This document shows positions 18,634-28,700 of a DNA stretch of 49,783 nt, piece by piece (within the stretch, counting starts at the first letter, position 1; each line of letters starts with the position of its first letter). The translations under genes and the position numbers were made by a program. A model generated the notes under the pieces. That model was not told the DNA's origin. It ran no database searches and was given only the letters and a program-made list of their open reading frames with translations. This DNA is from Syntrophales bacterium (lineage in GTDB: Bacteria; Desulfobacterota; Syntrophia; Syntrophales; UBA2210). The stretch is taken from assembly GCA_023230565.1 (NCBI GenBank), contig JALNXD010000020.1, positions 1 to 49,783 of the forward strand, given 5' to 3'.

Positions 18634-19842
18634 ATGTCAGGAAACGTTTTTACAGCAGTCAAAGTAAGCGAACATGTGTACTGGGTCGGTGCGATAGACT
18701 GGGGCATAAGAGACTTCCACGGATATGCCACACGCAGGGGAAGCACGTATAATGCATATCTGATTATAGCCGACAAAATTACTCTCGTCGACACTGTTCG
18801 AGCTCCTTTCAAGCAGGAAATGCTTGCACGTATTTCTTCCTTGCTGGATCCGAGGGACATATCCTGTATCATATCCAACCATGCGGAACTGGATCATTCA
18901 GGATGCCTTCCCGACATTGTCGGTATGATCAGGCCGGAGAGAGTATACGCTTCTACAGTTGGTGCCAGGGTTCTTAAGGAACATTTCCGGTTTGAGACCG
19001 ATATAACGGCAGTCAAAAACGGCGAATCCATCTCTCTTGGCAACATGGAGGTTGCATGTCTTGAAACGAGGATGCTTCATTGGCCTGACAGCATGTTTTC
19101 CTATCTTGCAGAGGATCACATCCTTTTTTCTCAAGATGCCTTCGGTATGCACCTTGCATCGTCGGAACGTTTCGACGATGAAATTGATCCAGCAGTACTG
19201 GTCTGTGAAGCAGCCACCTATTATGCAAATATTTTACTTCCCTATTCTCCGCAGGTTTTGAAACTTCTGGATCAGATGCCGGGACTTGGTCTGAAAATCG
19301 ATCTGGTGGCGCCGGACCATGGACCTGTCTGGAGAAGGGGATTCGATGAAATAAAAGATTATTACAGGAGATGGGCTCTGCAAAAGCCGCAAAAAAAAGC
19401 GGTTGTGGTTTATGCCACAATGTGGCACAGTACCGATTTAATGGCCCGGGCGCTTGCTGAAGGATTGACAAGAAGCGGGATAACTGTGAAAGTTATGCCA
19501 ATGGAAGTACATCACCGGAGCGATATTGCCTTTGAACTGCTTGATGCCGGTGCTCTTGTAGTTGGATCGCCTACTCTGAACAATTCAGTGTTTCCTTCAA
19601 TGGCCGATGTTCTTACATATCTTAAAGGGTTGAGACCTCAAAATTTAATTGGCGCTGCCTTTGGTTCTTATGGATGGAGCGGCGAGGCAGTTAAACAATT
19701 GGAGTCGTACCTGTCAGAGATGAAAATACAACTGGTCGGTGAATCGATTCGTGCAAAACATGTTCCCGATGCTGATATCCTGGATCTATGCTGTGACCTT
19801 GGATCCAAAATAGGAGAAGAGCTTTCAAAAAGAATAGAATAA
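18634..19842 (+). CDS. FprA-type flavodiiron protein (402 aa)
   Basis: Cytoplasmic A-type flavoprotein that reduces O2 and/or NO in anaerobes with electrons from rubredoxin. The N-terminal metallo-beta-lactamase-like domain (~1-250) carries the diiron ligand pattern: H-x-E-x-D-H in NHAELDHSG, a His in MLHWPDS, an Asp in FSQDAFG and a His in APDHGPV. The C-terminal ~150 residues form a flavodoxin-like FMN domain (VVYATMWHSTDLMA and VGSPTLNNSVFP). Its length matches the family. The rubredoxin gene follows 15 bp downstream, the usual donor arrangement. Whether it prefers O2 or NO cannot be told from sequence alone. Confidence 0.93.
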   Translation: MSGNVFTAVKVSEHVYWVGAIDWGIRDFHGYATRRGSTYNAYLIIADKITLVDTVRAPFKQEMLARISSLLDPRDISCIISNHAELDHSGCLPDIVGMIRPERVYASTVGARVLKEHFRFETDITAVKNGESISLGNMEVACLETRMLHWPDSMFSYLAEDHILFSQDAFGMHLASSERFDDEIDPAVLVCEAATYYANILLPYSPQVLKLLDQMPGLGLKIDLVAPDHGPVWRRGFDEIKDYYRRWALQKPQKKAVVVYATMWHSTDLMARALAEGLTRSGITVKVMPMEVHHRSDIAFELLDAGALVVGSPTLNNSVFPSMADVLTYLKGLRPQNLIGAAFGSYGWSGEAVKQLESYLSEMKIQLVGESIRAKHVPDADILDLCCDLGSKIGEELSKRIE

Positions 19843-19857
19843 AAAGGAGGCGGATGG

Positions 19858-20016
19858 ATGCAGCGTTATATTTGCGGAATATGCGGGTATGTGTATGATC
19901 CTGAGGAAGGCGATCCCGATGGGGGGATACCGGCCGGTACACCGTTTGAAAAACTTCCCGATGATTGGGTCTGTCCAGTATGCGGGGCCGATAAAAGCGA
20001 ATTTTCACCTGAATAA
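19858..20016 (+). CDS. Rubredoxin (52 aa)
   Basis: A short one-iron electron carrier. The two CxxC(G) knuckles are complete (ICGICGYVYDP and VCPVCGADKSEF), with the conserved GDPDGGIPAGTPFEKLPDDW-type core between them. The start codon is preceded by AAGGAGGCGG. It is co-transcribed with the flavodiiron gene and is its likely direct electron donor. Confidence 0.95.
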   Translation: MQRYICGICGYVYDPEEGDPDGGIPAGTPFEKLPDDWVCPVCGADKSEFSPE

Positions 20017-20045
20017 AAAGGACAAAGTCGCATGCCCACAGATGG

Positions 20046-20166
20046 GAAAGAATTAAAGTCCAGCGGCAGAAATGGAATTCCGGTACGCGCATGATTGGAT
20101 ATCGTTGCGTACGTGCCGTTATGATGCCGGCGCAGCCGCAATGGGGAGTGTAGTTGCGAAGCCGTT
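20046..20166 (+). repeat. Dispersed repeat family B, copy B1
   Basis: It fills much of the 281-bp gap between rubredoxin and the cyclase gene. It starts with GAAAGAAT and ends at GCCGT. It aligns with 28902-29010 in the same orientation through shared blocks such as TTATGATGCCG/TATAATGCCG and a terminal TGCGAAGCCGT/TGCTACGCCGT. The rest of the gap shows no gene. Confidence 0.6.
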
Positions 20167-20297
20167 AAAAAATAAAGTTATCCGTTTCATCAGGTCTTTA
20201 CAGAAAATTGCGTAAGAGGGCAGCAGTGCATGAGATATCCCGCTCGCATCTGAGCTTGTGTCTAATATTGAAATGAAGATTCGGAAAGGTTTGAATT

Positions 20298-22910
20298 GTG
20301 AAGCTGTTGAAATGGCTGAATACGGTATCTTTGGCGAATAAAAATCTCTATTATCAGCTTACTATTATTTTCAGTCTCTTCTTTCTTATACCGATTTTCG
20401 GCTTTCTCTATTTTGCGGTCAAATATGACATTCTCAAGGATACGGCAGTTCCATTTTTTTTCATATTCCTTCTCATTTTCTCGCTTTTAGGATTCGTACT
20501 TCTTCGAGGCATATTCGATCGTATTATCAGCATATCCCGAAATATAACTGAACGATTCAGTGTCGACACATCTTCCGTATCTGACAAGGAGGATGAGTTG
20601 AGGACCATCGTGAACTCTGTATGTACCGTAGAAAATCAGCTGAACGAAACATTCGGGCAGCTGCAAAGAAAAATTTCCGAAATGTCAGTGTTAAAGGAGC
20701 TTTCCGATCTGTGTTATGTAACATTTGACAAGGACGAACTTCTCTACATAGCTCTTGAGAGAGCTTTGAAACTGGCAAATGCTGATATTGGATCCGTAAT
20801 GATACTGGAAAAACCGAACCGGGACAGCTTTATCGTCAAAGCAACCATCGGTTTGGGTACACAAGTAAATGTCGGTGATCGGATGAATTTTACGGGCAGT
20901 ATCGCAAAATATGCCGTAATAAATAAATCTCCGCTCATTATTGAAAATATAGAAACCGACAGCCGCTTCGGGCGCTCGAACCGTCCGCAGTACGGGACAA
21001 AGTCATTTATATGCATGCCGATAAAGACCATCAGGAATATCATCGGCGTGCTTACACTCTCAAGGCGAAATTCAGATATTCCATTTACGGATCACGATGT
21101 CGAAGCGGTGACACCTCTTATAAGCAATGCCGCTTTTACTTATGAGAATCTTCGTCTGATAGAAGAGCGCGATCTGGAGGCCCGGTACTCTAAAATTCTG
21201 GAGCGCCTCCTTGGCGTCATTAATTCAAGTTTCAGGGACAGTGAACTCGTTCAAGCCATATTGAACGAGATACGGCAGGAAATCAGCTTCTCTGCGGCAT
21301 TAATACTTGTAACCGAGGAAACTCAGCCGGGTCATCTGCGGCTTTACGATCTTTACACATCCGGACAGACGGAATTGATCGTCGGGGGCCTTTATCCCTA
21401 TCTTCATTCGATATTCGAAAAAATAATACGGCAAGGTAACACTGCTCTTATTGAAGATACGGAGGAATTGTCGATTCCGGTAGAGCGTGAGATACTTGGA
21501 GGCCGCGGAAGCGGGTCGGCACTGCTCGTGCCTTTAAAGATCGAAGGAAATGCCGCGGGAATGCTTATATTGAAAAGCGACAGGCCGGACGATTTTAAAA
21601 GGATGAAAAGCATCATAGATCATATCGCACAGGGCATGTCATTGGCCATTGAACGAAGCACGTTGCTTGCGGCTGTTGCGAAGAGAAACATAGAACTGGA
21701 TACACTCAAGCAGATAGGCGGAGCGCTGGCGACATCGACCTTTGATATGGAGCAGGTGGTATCGTATACGATGGATATGATAAGAGTCATCATGAATGTG
21801 GAAGCCGGTTCGCTCTTACTTGTAAAAGGACGGGAGCTGGAATTTTCCGTTGCCTTTGAAATGGATGTGAAAAAACTGCAGGGATTTCGACTCAAACTGG
21901 GGCAGGGTATCGCGGGCTATGTGGCGGCAAGGGGTGAAGCGGTAATTGTGAATGATGTACGAAAGTCGACGCTCTTTTTTCCGGATGTGGACAGACTGAT
22001 AAATTTCAAAACCAGATCGGTCCTTTGCGTTCCCCTGATCTCACAAGGACGGGTGATAGGAGTTCTTGAAGTTCTCAACAAGACAACCGGGGACTTCAAT
22101 ACAGGCGACCAACAGCTTCTGCAGTCGATCGCTTCATCTGTCGGAATTGCTCTTGAGAATGCCCGCCTGTATAAGGAAACTGTTTCTATGGCGGACAATG
22201 AGCGGGAAATAAGAAGAATGTTTCAAAAATTTGTTCCGAAGGAAGTAGTCGAAAAGATTATCCATGGTACCGAATCGGATAGAAAGTTGCGCGAAGAATT
22301 CAAGACCGTGACCCTCCTCAATATCGACATAAGAGGATTTTCCGGAATGGCGAAAAGCATGGGGCCCCAAAAAACTGTAGCGGTGCTTAATTTCTTCTTC
22401 TCTGTAATGGGCGACATCGTTTTCAGACACGAAGGAATAGTAGATAAATATCTGGGAGACGGATTCCTGGCTCTTTTCGGAGCCATCGGTTCGAGCGCGT
22501 CAGATGCCGATAATGCAATAGCAGCGGCACTTGAGATGAAGAAAGCGCTTACAATGCTCAACGATTATTTCGTATCGGAAGCGGAAACCGAACTTTGTGT
22601 AGGCATCAGCATTCATACAGGCGAGGTTGTAATCGGAAATATAGGATTTGACAAAAAAATGGATTATACGGTAATAGGCGATTCAGTAAATGCGGTATTC
22701 AGGCTCCAGAATATGACTAAAACCTGCCCCAACAGTATCCTCATCAGTGAAATGACAAGACGCGCCACGCAGTCACATCTCGATCTGCGCGAGATCGGTC
22801 AAGGCGACATAGATCTTACAAGAGGACAGTTGAAAATCTATGAAGTGCTTGATATATACGAAAATTTAATCGACATCAGAGAGAAAACCGAAAAGAGCGC
22901 CCGCATGTAA
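20298..22910 (+). CDS. Membrane-bound class III adenylate/guanylate cyclase with three GAF domains (870 aa)
   Basis: A GTG start with GGAAAGG 8 nt upstream. Two N-terminal transmembrane segments (~20-45 and 53-75) are followed by a short linker, then three GAF sensor domains at about 135-280, 290-450 and 460-620. The cyclase domain spans about 660-845. Metal-binding aspartates are visible in NIDIRGFSGM and KYLGDGFLALFG, and the transition-state Asn/Arg in GDSVNAVFRL. The product is probably cAMP or cGMP. It ends 29 bp before tolC, so it may be co-transcribed with and sense signals for the efflux genes (inference). The triple-GAF arrangement suggests small-molecule or redox control. Confidence 0.9.
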   Translation: MKLLKWLNTVSLANKNLYYQLTIIFSLFFLIPIFGFLYFAVKYDILKDTAVPFFFIFLLIFSLLGFVLLRGIFDRIISISRNITERFSVDTSSVSDKEDELRTIVNSVCTVENQLNETFGQLQRKISEMSVLKELSDLCYVTFDKDELLYIALERALKLANADIGSVMILEKPNRDSFIVKATIGLGTQVNVGDRMNFTGSIAKYAVINKSPLIIENIETDSRFGRSNRPQYGTKSFICMPIKTIRNIIGVLTLSRRNSDIPFTDHDVEAVTPLISNAAFTYENLRLIEERDLEARYSKILERLLGVINSSFRDSELVQAILNEIRQEISFSAALILVTEETQPGHLRLYDLYTSGQTELIVGGLYPYLHSIFEKIIRQGNTALIEDTEELSIPVEREILGGRGSGSALLVPLKIEGNAAGMLILKSDRPDDFKRMKSIIDHIAQGMSLAIERSTLLAAVAKRNIELDTLKQIGGALATSTFDMEQVVSYTMDMIRVIMNVEAGSLLLVKGRELEFSVAFEMDVKKLQGFRLKLGQGIAGYVAARGEAVIVNDVRKSTLFFPDVDRLINFKTRSVLCVPLISQGRVIGVLEVLNKTTGDFNTGDQQLLQSIASSVGIALENARLYKETVSMADNEREIRRMFQKFVPKEVVEKIIHGTESDRKLREEFKTVTLLNIDIRGFSGMAKSMGPQKTVAVLNFFFSVMGDIVFRHEGIVDKYLGDGFLALFGAIGSSASDADNAIAAALEMKKALTMLNDYFVSEAETELCVGISIHTGEVVIGNIGFDKKMDYTVIGDSVNAVFRLQNMTKTCPNSILISEMTRRATQSHLDLREIGQGDIDLTRGQLKIYEVLDIYENLIDIREKTEKSARM

Positions 22911-22939
22911 GAAAGAGGCTGTCTTTTAAGGAGGATCAA

Positions 22940-24295
22940 ATGACATTCAAGTGGTTTGTAAAAGCCGGAGTTTTGCCGCTTCTTATGCTTACTTCGCTTT
23001 CTGCCGCAGCCTTTTCCGCAGAAGAGCCTGATTTTCTTCACCTGACTTTAAAAGAAAGTATCAATCTTGCCCTGGAACGGAGTCTTGCGGTAAGCTCAGC
23101 CCGGGCAGGTGTGGAAGGAGCCGAATCATCCCGCAAAGAAGCGCGAACCGCCTACTTCCCTGCGTTCAATACAGCGTACAGTTATACACGTCTGAATGAA
23201 AAACCGGAAGCTCCTGTTCTCCCTGGTTTCAGGAGCATAGAAGCGGGGACCAGGGATAATTTTATCTGGGAACTGGAAGTCGCACAGCCGCTTTTTACCG
23301 GGGGCGAAATTACAAACACCTACAAGATAGCGAAACTCGGCGTGGAAATCTCAAGGGAAGAAAAGAATACGGCTATTCTCGATTCTGCGCTTGAGGTCAA
23401 AGAAGGATATTTCAATATTTTAAAAGCAAAAAATGTTTTGCAGGTAGCGAAGCAATCGGTGGAGCAGCTCCGTGCCCACCGGAATATCGCACAAAGTTTT
23501 TTTGATGTTGGAATCATTCCCAAAAATGATCTTCTTCAAGCTGAGGTGGAGCTGGCAAATGGAGTACAAAATCTGGTGACAGCAGAAAATGCTCTTGAAC
23601 TCGCGAAAGCCAGGTTCAATACCATATTGAGAAGAGATATAAACGCTGAACTGGAAGTCGAAGATATCCTCTCCTATCATGTATTTGAAAAAGAACTTGA
23701 AGAATGTTTGGATGTGGCGTTCAGACGCCGTCCTGAAATTTCCGTGTATGGCTTGCAGCTGGAACAGACGCAGCGTGCCGTAGATGTGGCGAAAAGCAAT
23801 TATTATCCCAGGTTGAGTGTATTAGGAAATTATTCAAGGTATGGAGATGATGCCGAAGTCAACGGCGGAACATTTGTTGAGGAAGAAGATTGGTATTTTC
23901 TTGCTGTTGCGAACTGGAGTTTCTGGGAATGGGGAAGAACAAAGTATAATGTGAGTGCAGCAAAAAGTAGAACAATCCGGGCCGGAAACGCACTGACAAA
24001 TGTTAAAGATCTGATTGCACTGGAAGTAAAGAACTTCTATCTTAATCTCCGCAACACTGAGAAACGTATCTTTGTAACCGAAAAGGCGATCGCACAGGCA
24101 GAGGAAAACTATAGAATCAACGAAGAACGTTATCGTGAACAAGTGGGCACCACAACCGATGTGATCGATGCTCAAACCTTGCTGACGAGAACGAAATCCG
24201 ATTATTACAATGCGCTCAGTGATTACAATATTGCCTGGGGGAGGTTGCAACGCTCTATGGGAATTGTATGGGGAGAACCGGGAAGCGGTAAATGA
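22940..24295 (+). CDS. TolC-family outer-membrane efflux protein (451 aa)
   Basis: Outer-membrane channel of a tripartite exporter. It has a signal peptide (LLMLTSLSAAAFSAEEP) and two tandem long alpha-helical repeats typical of OEP domains: the first covers LKESINLALERSLAVSSARAG onward, the second EECLDVAFRRRPEISVYGLQ onward. Heptad-rich helices end in YRINEERYREQVGTTTDVID. The Shine-Dalgarno AAGGAGG is excellent. The ATGA at its end overlaps the adaptor gene start by 4 nt. The substrate of the system is unknown. Confidence 0.93.
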   Translation: MTFKWFVKAGVLPLLMLTSLSAAAFSAEEPDFLHLTLKESINLALERSLAVSSARAGVEGAESSRKEARTAYFPAFNTAYSYTRLNEKPEAPVLPGFRSIEAGTRDNFIWELEVAQPLFTGGEITNTYKIAKLGVEISREEKNTAILDSALEVKEGYFNILKAKNVLQVAKQSVEQLRAHRNIAQSFFDVGIIPKNDLLQAEVELANGVQNLVTAENALELAKARFNTILRRDINAELEVEDILSYHVFEKELEECLDVAFRRRPEISVYGLQLEQTQRAVDVAKSNYYPRLSVLGNYSRYGDDAEVNGGTFVEEEDWYFLAVANWSFWEWGRTKYNVSAAKSRTIRAGNALTNVKDLIALEVKNFYLNLRNTEKRIFVTEKAIAQAEENYRINEERYREQVGTTTDVIDAQTLLTRTKSDYYNALSDYNIAWGRLQRSMGIVWGEPGSGK

Positions 24296-25473
24296 GAAAG
24301 GCATACACGATATTGGGAAAGATCAGGATAGGGCTGCTTTGTATCACAGCGGCCGCCTTTTTGTTTCTGCAGTCCGGATGCGATAACGAGACGGGCTGGA
24401 ATTCCGAAAAAATTCAACCTCCACCGGCAGGTTCCCGTCTCAGTATTCAAGTAGAAGCGGTAACGGTATATCGTGGAGATGTCTATGCTCCTATCATGGC
24501 AACAGGGACAATTTGCCCTGCTGATGAATCAAAAATCAGTGCAAAGGTTTTGGGACGAATTGAAAACACCGCTGTAGAAGAGGGCGACAAAGTCAAAGAG
24601 GATCAGATATTGGCTCGCCTCGAAGTCAGAGATTTCGAGCTCGCGTGCAACAGTGCCAAGGCCCACCGGGATATGATAAGGGCGAATATGAAGGAAGCAG
24701 AAGTAAACCGTACCAATCTCGTCAGAGAAAAAGAACGGATACGGAAACTCTACGAAAGAAAAGTTGTGTCACAGCAATCGTATGATGAAGCGAATACAGC
24801 CTGCGAAATGGCTGACGCAAAGTGCGACGTACTGGCTGCTCAACTTAAAGCAGCCCAGGCCGATTTGGAGCTTTCGGAACGCCGCCTTGAGGATTCATGC
24901 ATTCGCGCCCCCTTTTCCGGATATATTGCTGATAAATTCGCAAATGAAGGAGAGGTAATTTCCCCGGGTGCACCGATTTTTTTGATCCAAAATATTGATA
25001 GGGTGGAAGCGGAAGTAAAGATCCCCGAAGTAGAACTTACAAGAATATTTATAGGCTCTCCTGTCGAGGTAAGAATCGACGCACTTCCCGGACAGCTGTT
25101 CGGTGGCAGTATTTCGATAATCAACGCCAGTATAGATCCGGTTAACCGGAATTTCAAAATCAAGATAGAAATCGAAAATACGGATCATTTGCTGAAACCG
25201 GGGATGTTTGCACGCATTACAATTAAAACGGATACAAAGAAAAATGTCATAATCGTGCCGGGAAAGGCGCTGGTAACCGATTCAGCAGGGAACGATGCCG
25301 TTTTCATTCTCGAAGACGGCAGGGCCTTCCTCAGGCGCGTTATCACCGGTTCGGGCGGTGCGGGCATGGTTGAAATTAAGGAAGGATTGACCGAAGGGCA
25401 GAAAGTATTGGTCACCGGGAATTACGGTCTTGCCGACGGCAGTGAAGTTGAGGCGAAGATAGTCGACTATTGA
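24292..25473 (+). CDS. RND efflux periplasmic adaptor (membrane fusion) lipoprotein (393 aa)
   Basis: It begins with a lipoprotein signal ending in a lipobox (FLQSGCDNE), so Cys becomes acylated and the protein is anchored in the inner membrane facing the periplasm. Recognisable parts are a lipoyl/barrel-sandwich start (ATGTICPADESKISAKVLGR), a helical hairpin (about 110-190) and the barrel/membrane-proximal domain (APFSGYIADKF, VEARIDALPGQ-like EVRIDALPGQ). It bridges the RND pump and TolC protein. Translation is coupled to tolC through a 4-nt overlap. Confidence in the family is high; the substrate is not known. Confidence 0.94.
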   Translation: MRKAYTILGKIRIGLLCITAAAFLFLQSGCDNETGWNSEKIQPPPAGSRLSIQVEAVTVYRGDVYAPIMATGTICPADESKISAKVLGRIENTAVEEGDKVKEDQILARLEVRDFELACNSAKAHRDMIRANMKEAEVNRTNLVREKERIRKLYERKVVSQQSYDEANTACEMADAKCDVLAAQLKAAQADLELSERRLEDSCIRAPFSGYIADKFANEGEVISPGAPIFLIQNIDRVEAEVKIPEVELTRIFIGSPVEVRIDALPGQLFGGSISIINASIDPVNRNFKIKIEIENTDHLLKPGMFARITIKTDTKKNVIIVPGKALVTDSAGNDAVFILEDGRAFLRRVITGSGGAGMVEIKEGLTEGQKVLVTGNYGLADGSEVEAKIVDY

Positions 25474-25570
25474 CAGTCTGGCAAAACGCTCTTCATGCTG
25501 ATACACGCGCATAGGAGCGTTCAAGCAAGTGATGCGAGAGTGTATTGATTTTCCGGTGTACGGGCATGAC

Positions 25571-25661
25571 TTTGCCCGTTCAGACCTGTTTTCCGACCAT
25601 GCCGCGTCTCGCGCGAAGCCCTCCCGGCACATTGCGCGAGCAAGCTCAAACAGAGCCGGGG
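25571..25661 (-). repeat. Dispersed repeat family A, copy A3 (right half)
   Basis: The reverse complement contains GTGCCGGGAGGGCTTCG and CGGCATGGTCGG followed by ACAGGTCTGAACGGGCA, which aligns with the right half of copy A1. It lies in the 272-bp gap between the adaptor and RND pump genes, and therefore inside what would otherwise be a tight operon. A short hairpin (ACGGGCA/TGCCCGT, 25560-25579) overlaps its edge. Confidence 0.7.
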
Positions 25662-25745
25662 CGGCCGCGCAGGGTTGTTATAGTACATGTGCAGATTTTT
25701 TAAACTTTATGGCTATGGCCTGATTGTTCAAAGCCTTGGATATCT

Positions 25746-28700
25746 ATGAATATTCCTGAATTTTCAGTAAAACGCAAAATCACTGTGCTTATGATGATTT
25801 TGATCGTCATGCTTTTCGGAATCCTCGCCTTTTTTCATCTGGGGCTTGATATGATGCCGGAACTGGAATATCCGGTTGTATCCGTCATTACAACATATGA
25901 AGGAGTTTCATCGGAGGACGTCGAGAATCTCATTACCAGGCAAGTGGAAGAGGTGGTGAGTTCAGTCAAAAATGTAAAAAATGTAAGCTCTTTATCACAG
26001 GAAGGGATTTCAGCGGTTATTGTTGAATTCGAGTGGGGAGTCAATCTGGATTTTGCTGCACAGGATGTACGGGAAAAACTCTCCTGGCTCACCGATTACC
26101 TCCCGGAGGATGCGGATTCACCCCTGGTTGTCAAATTCAATACATCGGATTATCCAATCCTCTATTACGGCGTTACGGGAATGGAAAATACGCATGTGCT
26201 GCGCGAGTACCTTGATGACAATATTAAACCGAGACTTGAGCGAATTGACGGGGTTGCCTCTATTTTTATATTGGGCGGTCTCGAACGTGAGATAGATATT
26301 TTTGTGGACAGAGAGAAACTTCAGGCGTTCAGCCTTTCTATGGATCAGATCATTTCAAAGCTTGCGCTTGAAAACGTCAATGTTTCAGGCGGGCATGTCA
26401 TAAAAGGGAGCACCGAGTATCTGGTCAGAACGATAGGCGAATACAAGGATATTAAGGAAATCAGCGATACTATCGTGAGCATGGGAAGCGGAGCGCCCGT
26501 GTATCTTAAAGATATTGCCTCCGTAAAAGACACGTACAAGGAAATCAGAAATCGTGCGCGTACAAACCGTCGCCCTTCTGTGATCATGATGGTGATGAAG
26601 CAAGCCGGGAAAAATTCCGTTACTGTCACAAACAAGATCACAGGGACTCTCGATGAACTTAAAATTCGAATGCCGAAGGATATCGTTTTTTATCCGGTAA
26701 TGGATCAGGCTCGAATTATAAAGACAGTAACCCGGAATACCGGTCAGAATGCGCTGGCAGGTGCAATTCTCGCTATTGCAATGGTATTTCTTTTTCTATG
26801 GAACTGGAGACCTACTTTGACCATTGCCGTGGCGGTTCCGCTTTCAGGCATAACGACAGCAATCGGGCTTTATGCATTTGATTATACCTTGAATATAATG
26901 ACTCTTGGCGGAATGGCCCTCGGAGTAGGGATGCTTGTCGATAACGCTGTTGTAGTAATAGAAAATATATTCCGGCACCAGGAAGAAGGTGAAAGCCCGG
27001 ATATGGCCGCTGCCAAAGGCGCGCAGGAAGTCGGAATGGCGATAACGGCGTCAACGCTTACCACAATTTCGGTCTTTCTTCCCATGACACTGTCGAGCGG
27101 GATAGCAGGCCGTCTGTCGCGTCCGCTTGCCGTTACAGTCGCGCTGGCACTCATTGCATCTCTTTTTGTGGCATTGACTATCGTTCCAATGCTCTCGTCG
27201 GTATTGGCGCGCGGGAGGAAAGGCCGGCAGAAAATGAAAAGCAGAGCGGATACTTTTTTTAGTGCGATCAAATCGCAGTATGCGAACCTGCTGCGCTGGG
27301 GGCTTGCATGGCGCAAAACGGTGATCTTTTTTTCCCTTGCAGCTTTTATCGGAGGATTGGGACTGATAAGGTTCCTGGGAACCGAATTTATGCCCCAGGA
27401 AGATTTTCCGATTCTCGCATTGCGGGCAAATCTTCCGACAGGAACATCTCTGGAGGAAACTAACCGGACCATACGCTGCATAGAGGAAATTATCCTGAAG
27501 CAACCGGAAACTCTTTTCTGTACCTCTTTTGTGGGACTTTCGAGAGAATCCAAGGTGGACGCGGCATGGGGAACGGGCCCGGCAGATGTGAATGAAGCAG
27601 TCATCTATACACGTCTTGCAGATAAAGAGGACCGGGTGCGATCTTCAGAAGATATACTTGATGATGTTCGAAAACAGCTGCCGGTAATCAAGGGAGCTGT
27701 TTTCGATTTTTTTGACATACAGCAGGTTTTCCTGGGAAGTTCGGGTGGCAATTCACCCGTAGCCGTCAAGGTTTTCGGCAAGGAATTGGAAAAACTTAAG
27801 GATGTCTCGGATCATTTCGCCGAAAAATGTGCCGATATTGAAGGACTTCGCGATATTGACACATCCTTGAAACTGGGAAAACCTGAGTTGCAGGTTATCG
27901 TGGATCGAGAGCTGGCTTCCCAGACAGGCCTTTCCGTGGGGCAGGTGGCGCAGGCTGTAAAAGCCGGCTTTCTGGGCATTATTTCAACTCGTTACAGAAT
28001 CGGCGGCGATGAATATGACATGAGAGTGAGGTTTAAGGAGCAGGATAGGAAAACTATCGACGATGTGAAAAATATTCCTCTGGCAACCCGGAGAGGAAAT
28101 CACATTCCGCTTTACCAGATTGCCAGAATAGAAGAGCGAATGGGACCTGTAAAGATCGTCCGTGAAGATCAGGAACGGAAAGTTACCATTACAGCGAACA
28201 CATACAAGCGTGACATCGGAAGTATTGTCAATGATATTAAAAAAGCGGAGGCTCAAATCGCCATTCCGGAAGGATACTTTGTCGAATACGGCGGAACCTA
28301 TCAAGACATGGAAGAGGCGTTTACTTCTCTGACATATGCTCTGATTATAGCCATTATTCTTATTTACATGATTATGGCAGCGCAATTTGAGTCCTTGAAA
28401 CACCCTCTCGTGATCATGATGACAGTGCCTCTTTCAGTCATCGGAGTTGTAATCGGACTGTTTGTTTTCGGCAAGACACTCTCTGTTCCGGCTTTTATGG
28501 GAATCCTTATTCTTTCCGGTGTTGTAGTGAATAACGGCATTGTTATGATAGACTACATCAATCAGCTTCGCCACAGAGGCATGGATGCCTATGAGGCCGT
28601 AATCGAAGGTGCGTCTGTGAGGCTTCGGCCCATTTTGATCACCACCTTTACCACCGTTTTCGGGATGCTTCCGATGGCGCTCAGTCAGACACAAGGTTCC

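Noticed and set aside
26882..27604. 240-codon minus-strand open frame inside the RND pump
   Set aside because: It is a shadow of a strongly conserved pump gene, with no start signal or recognised motif.
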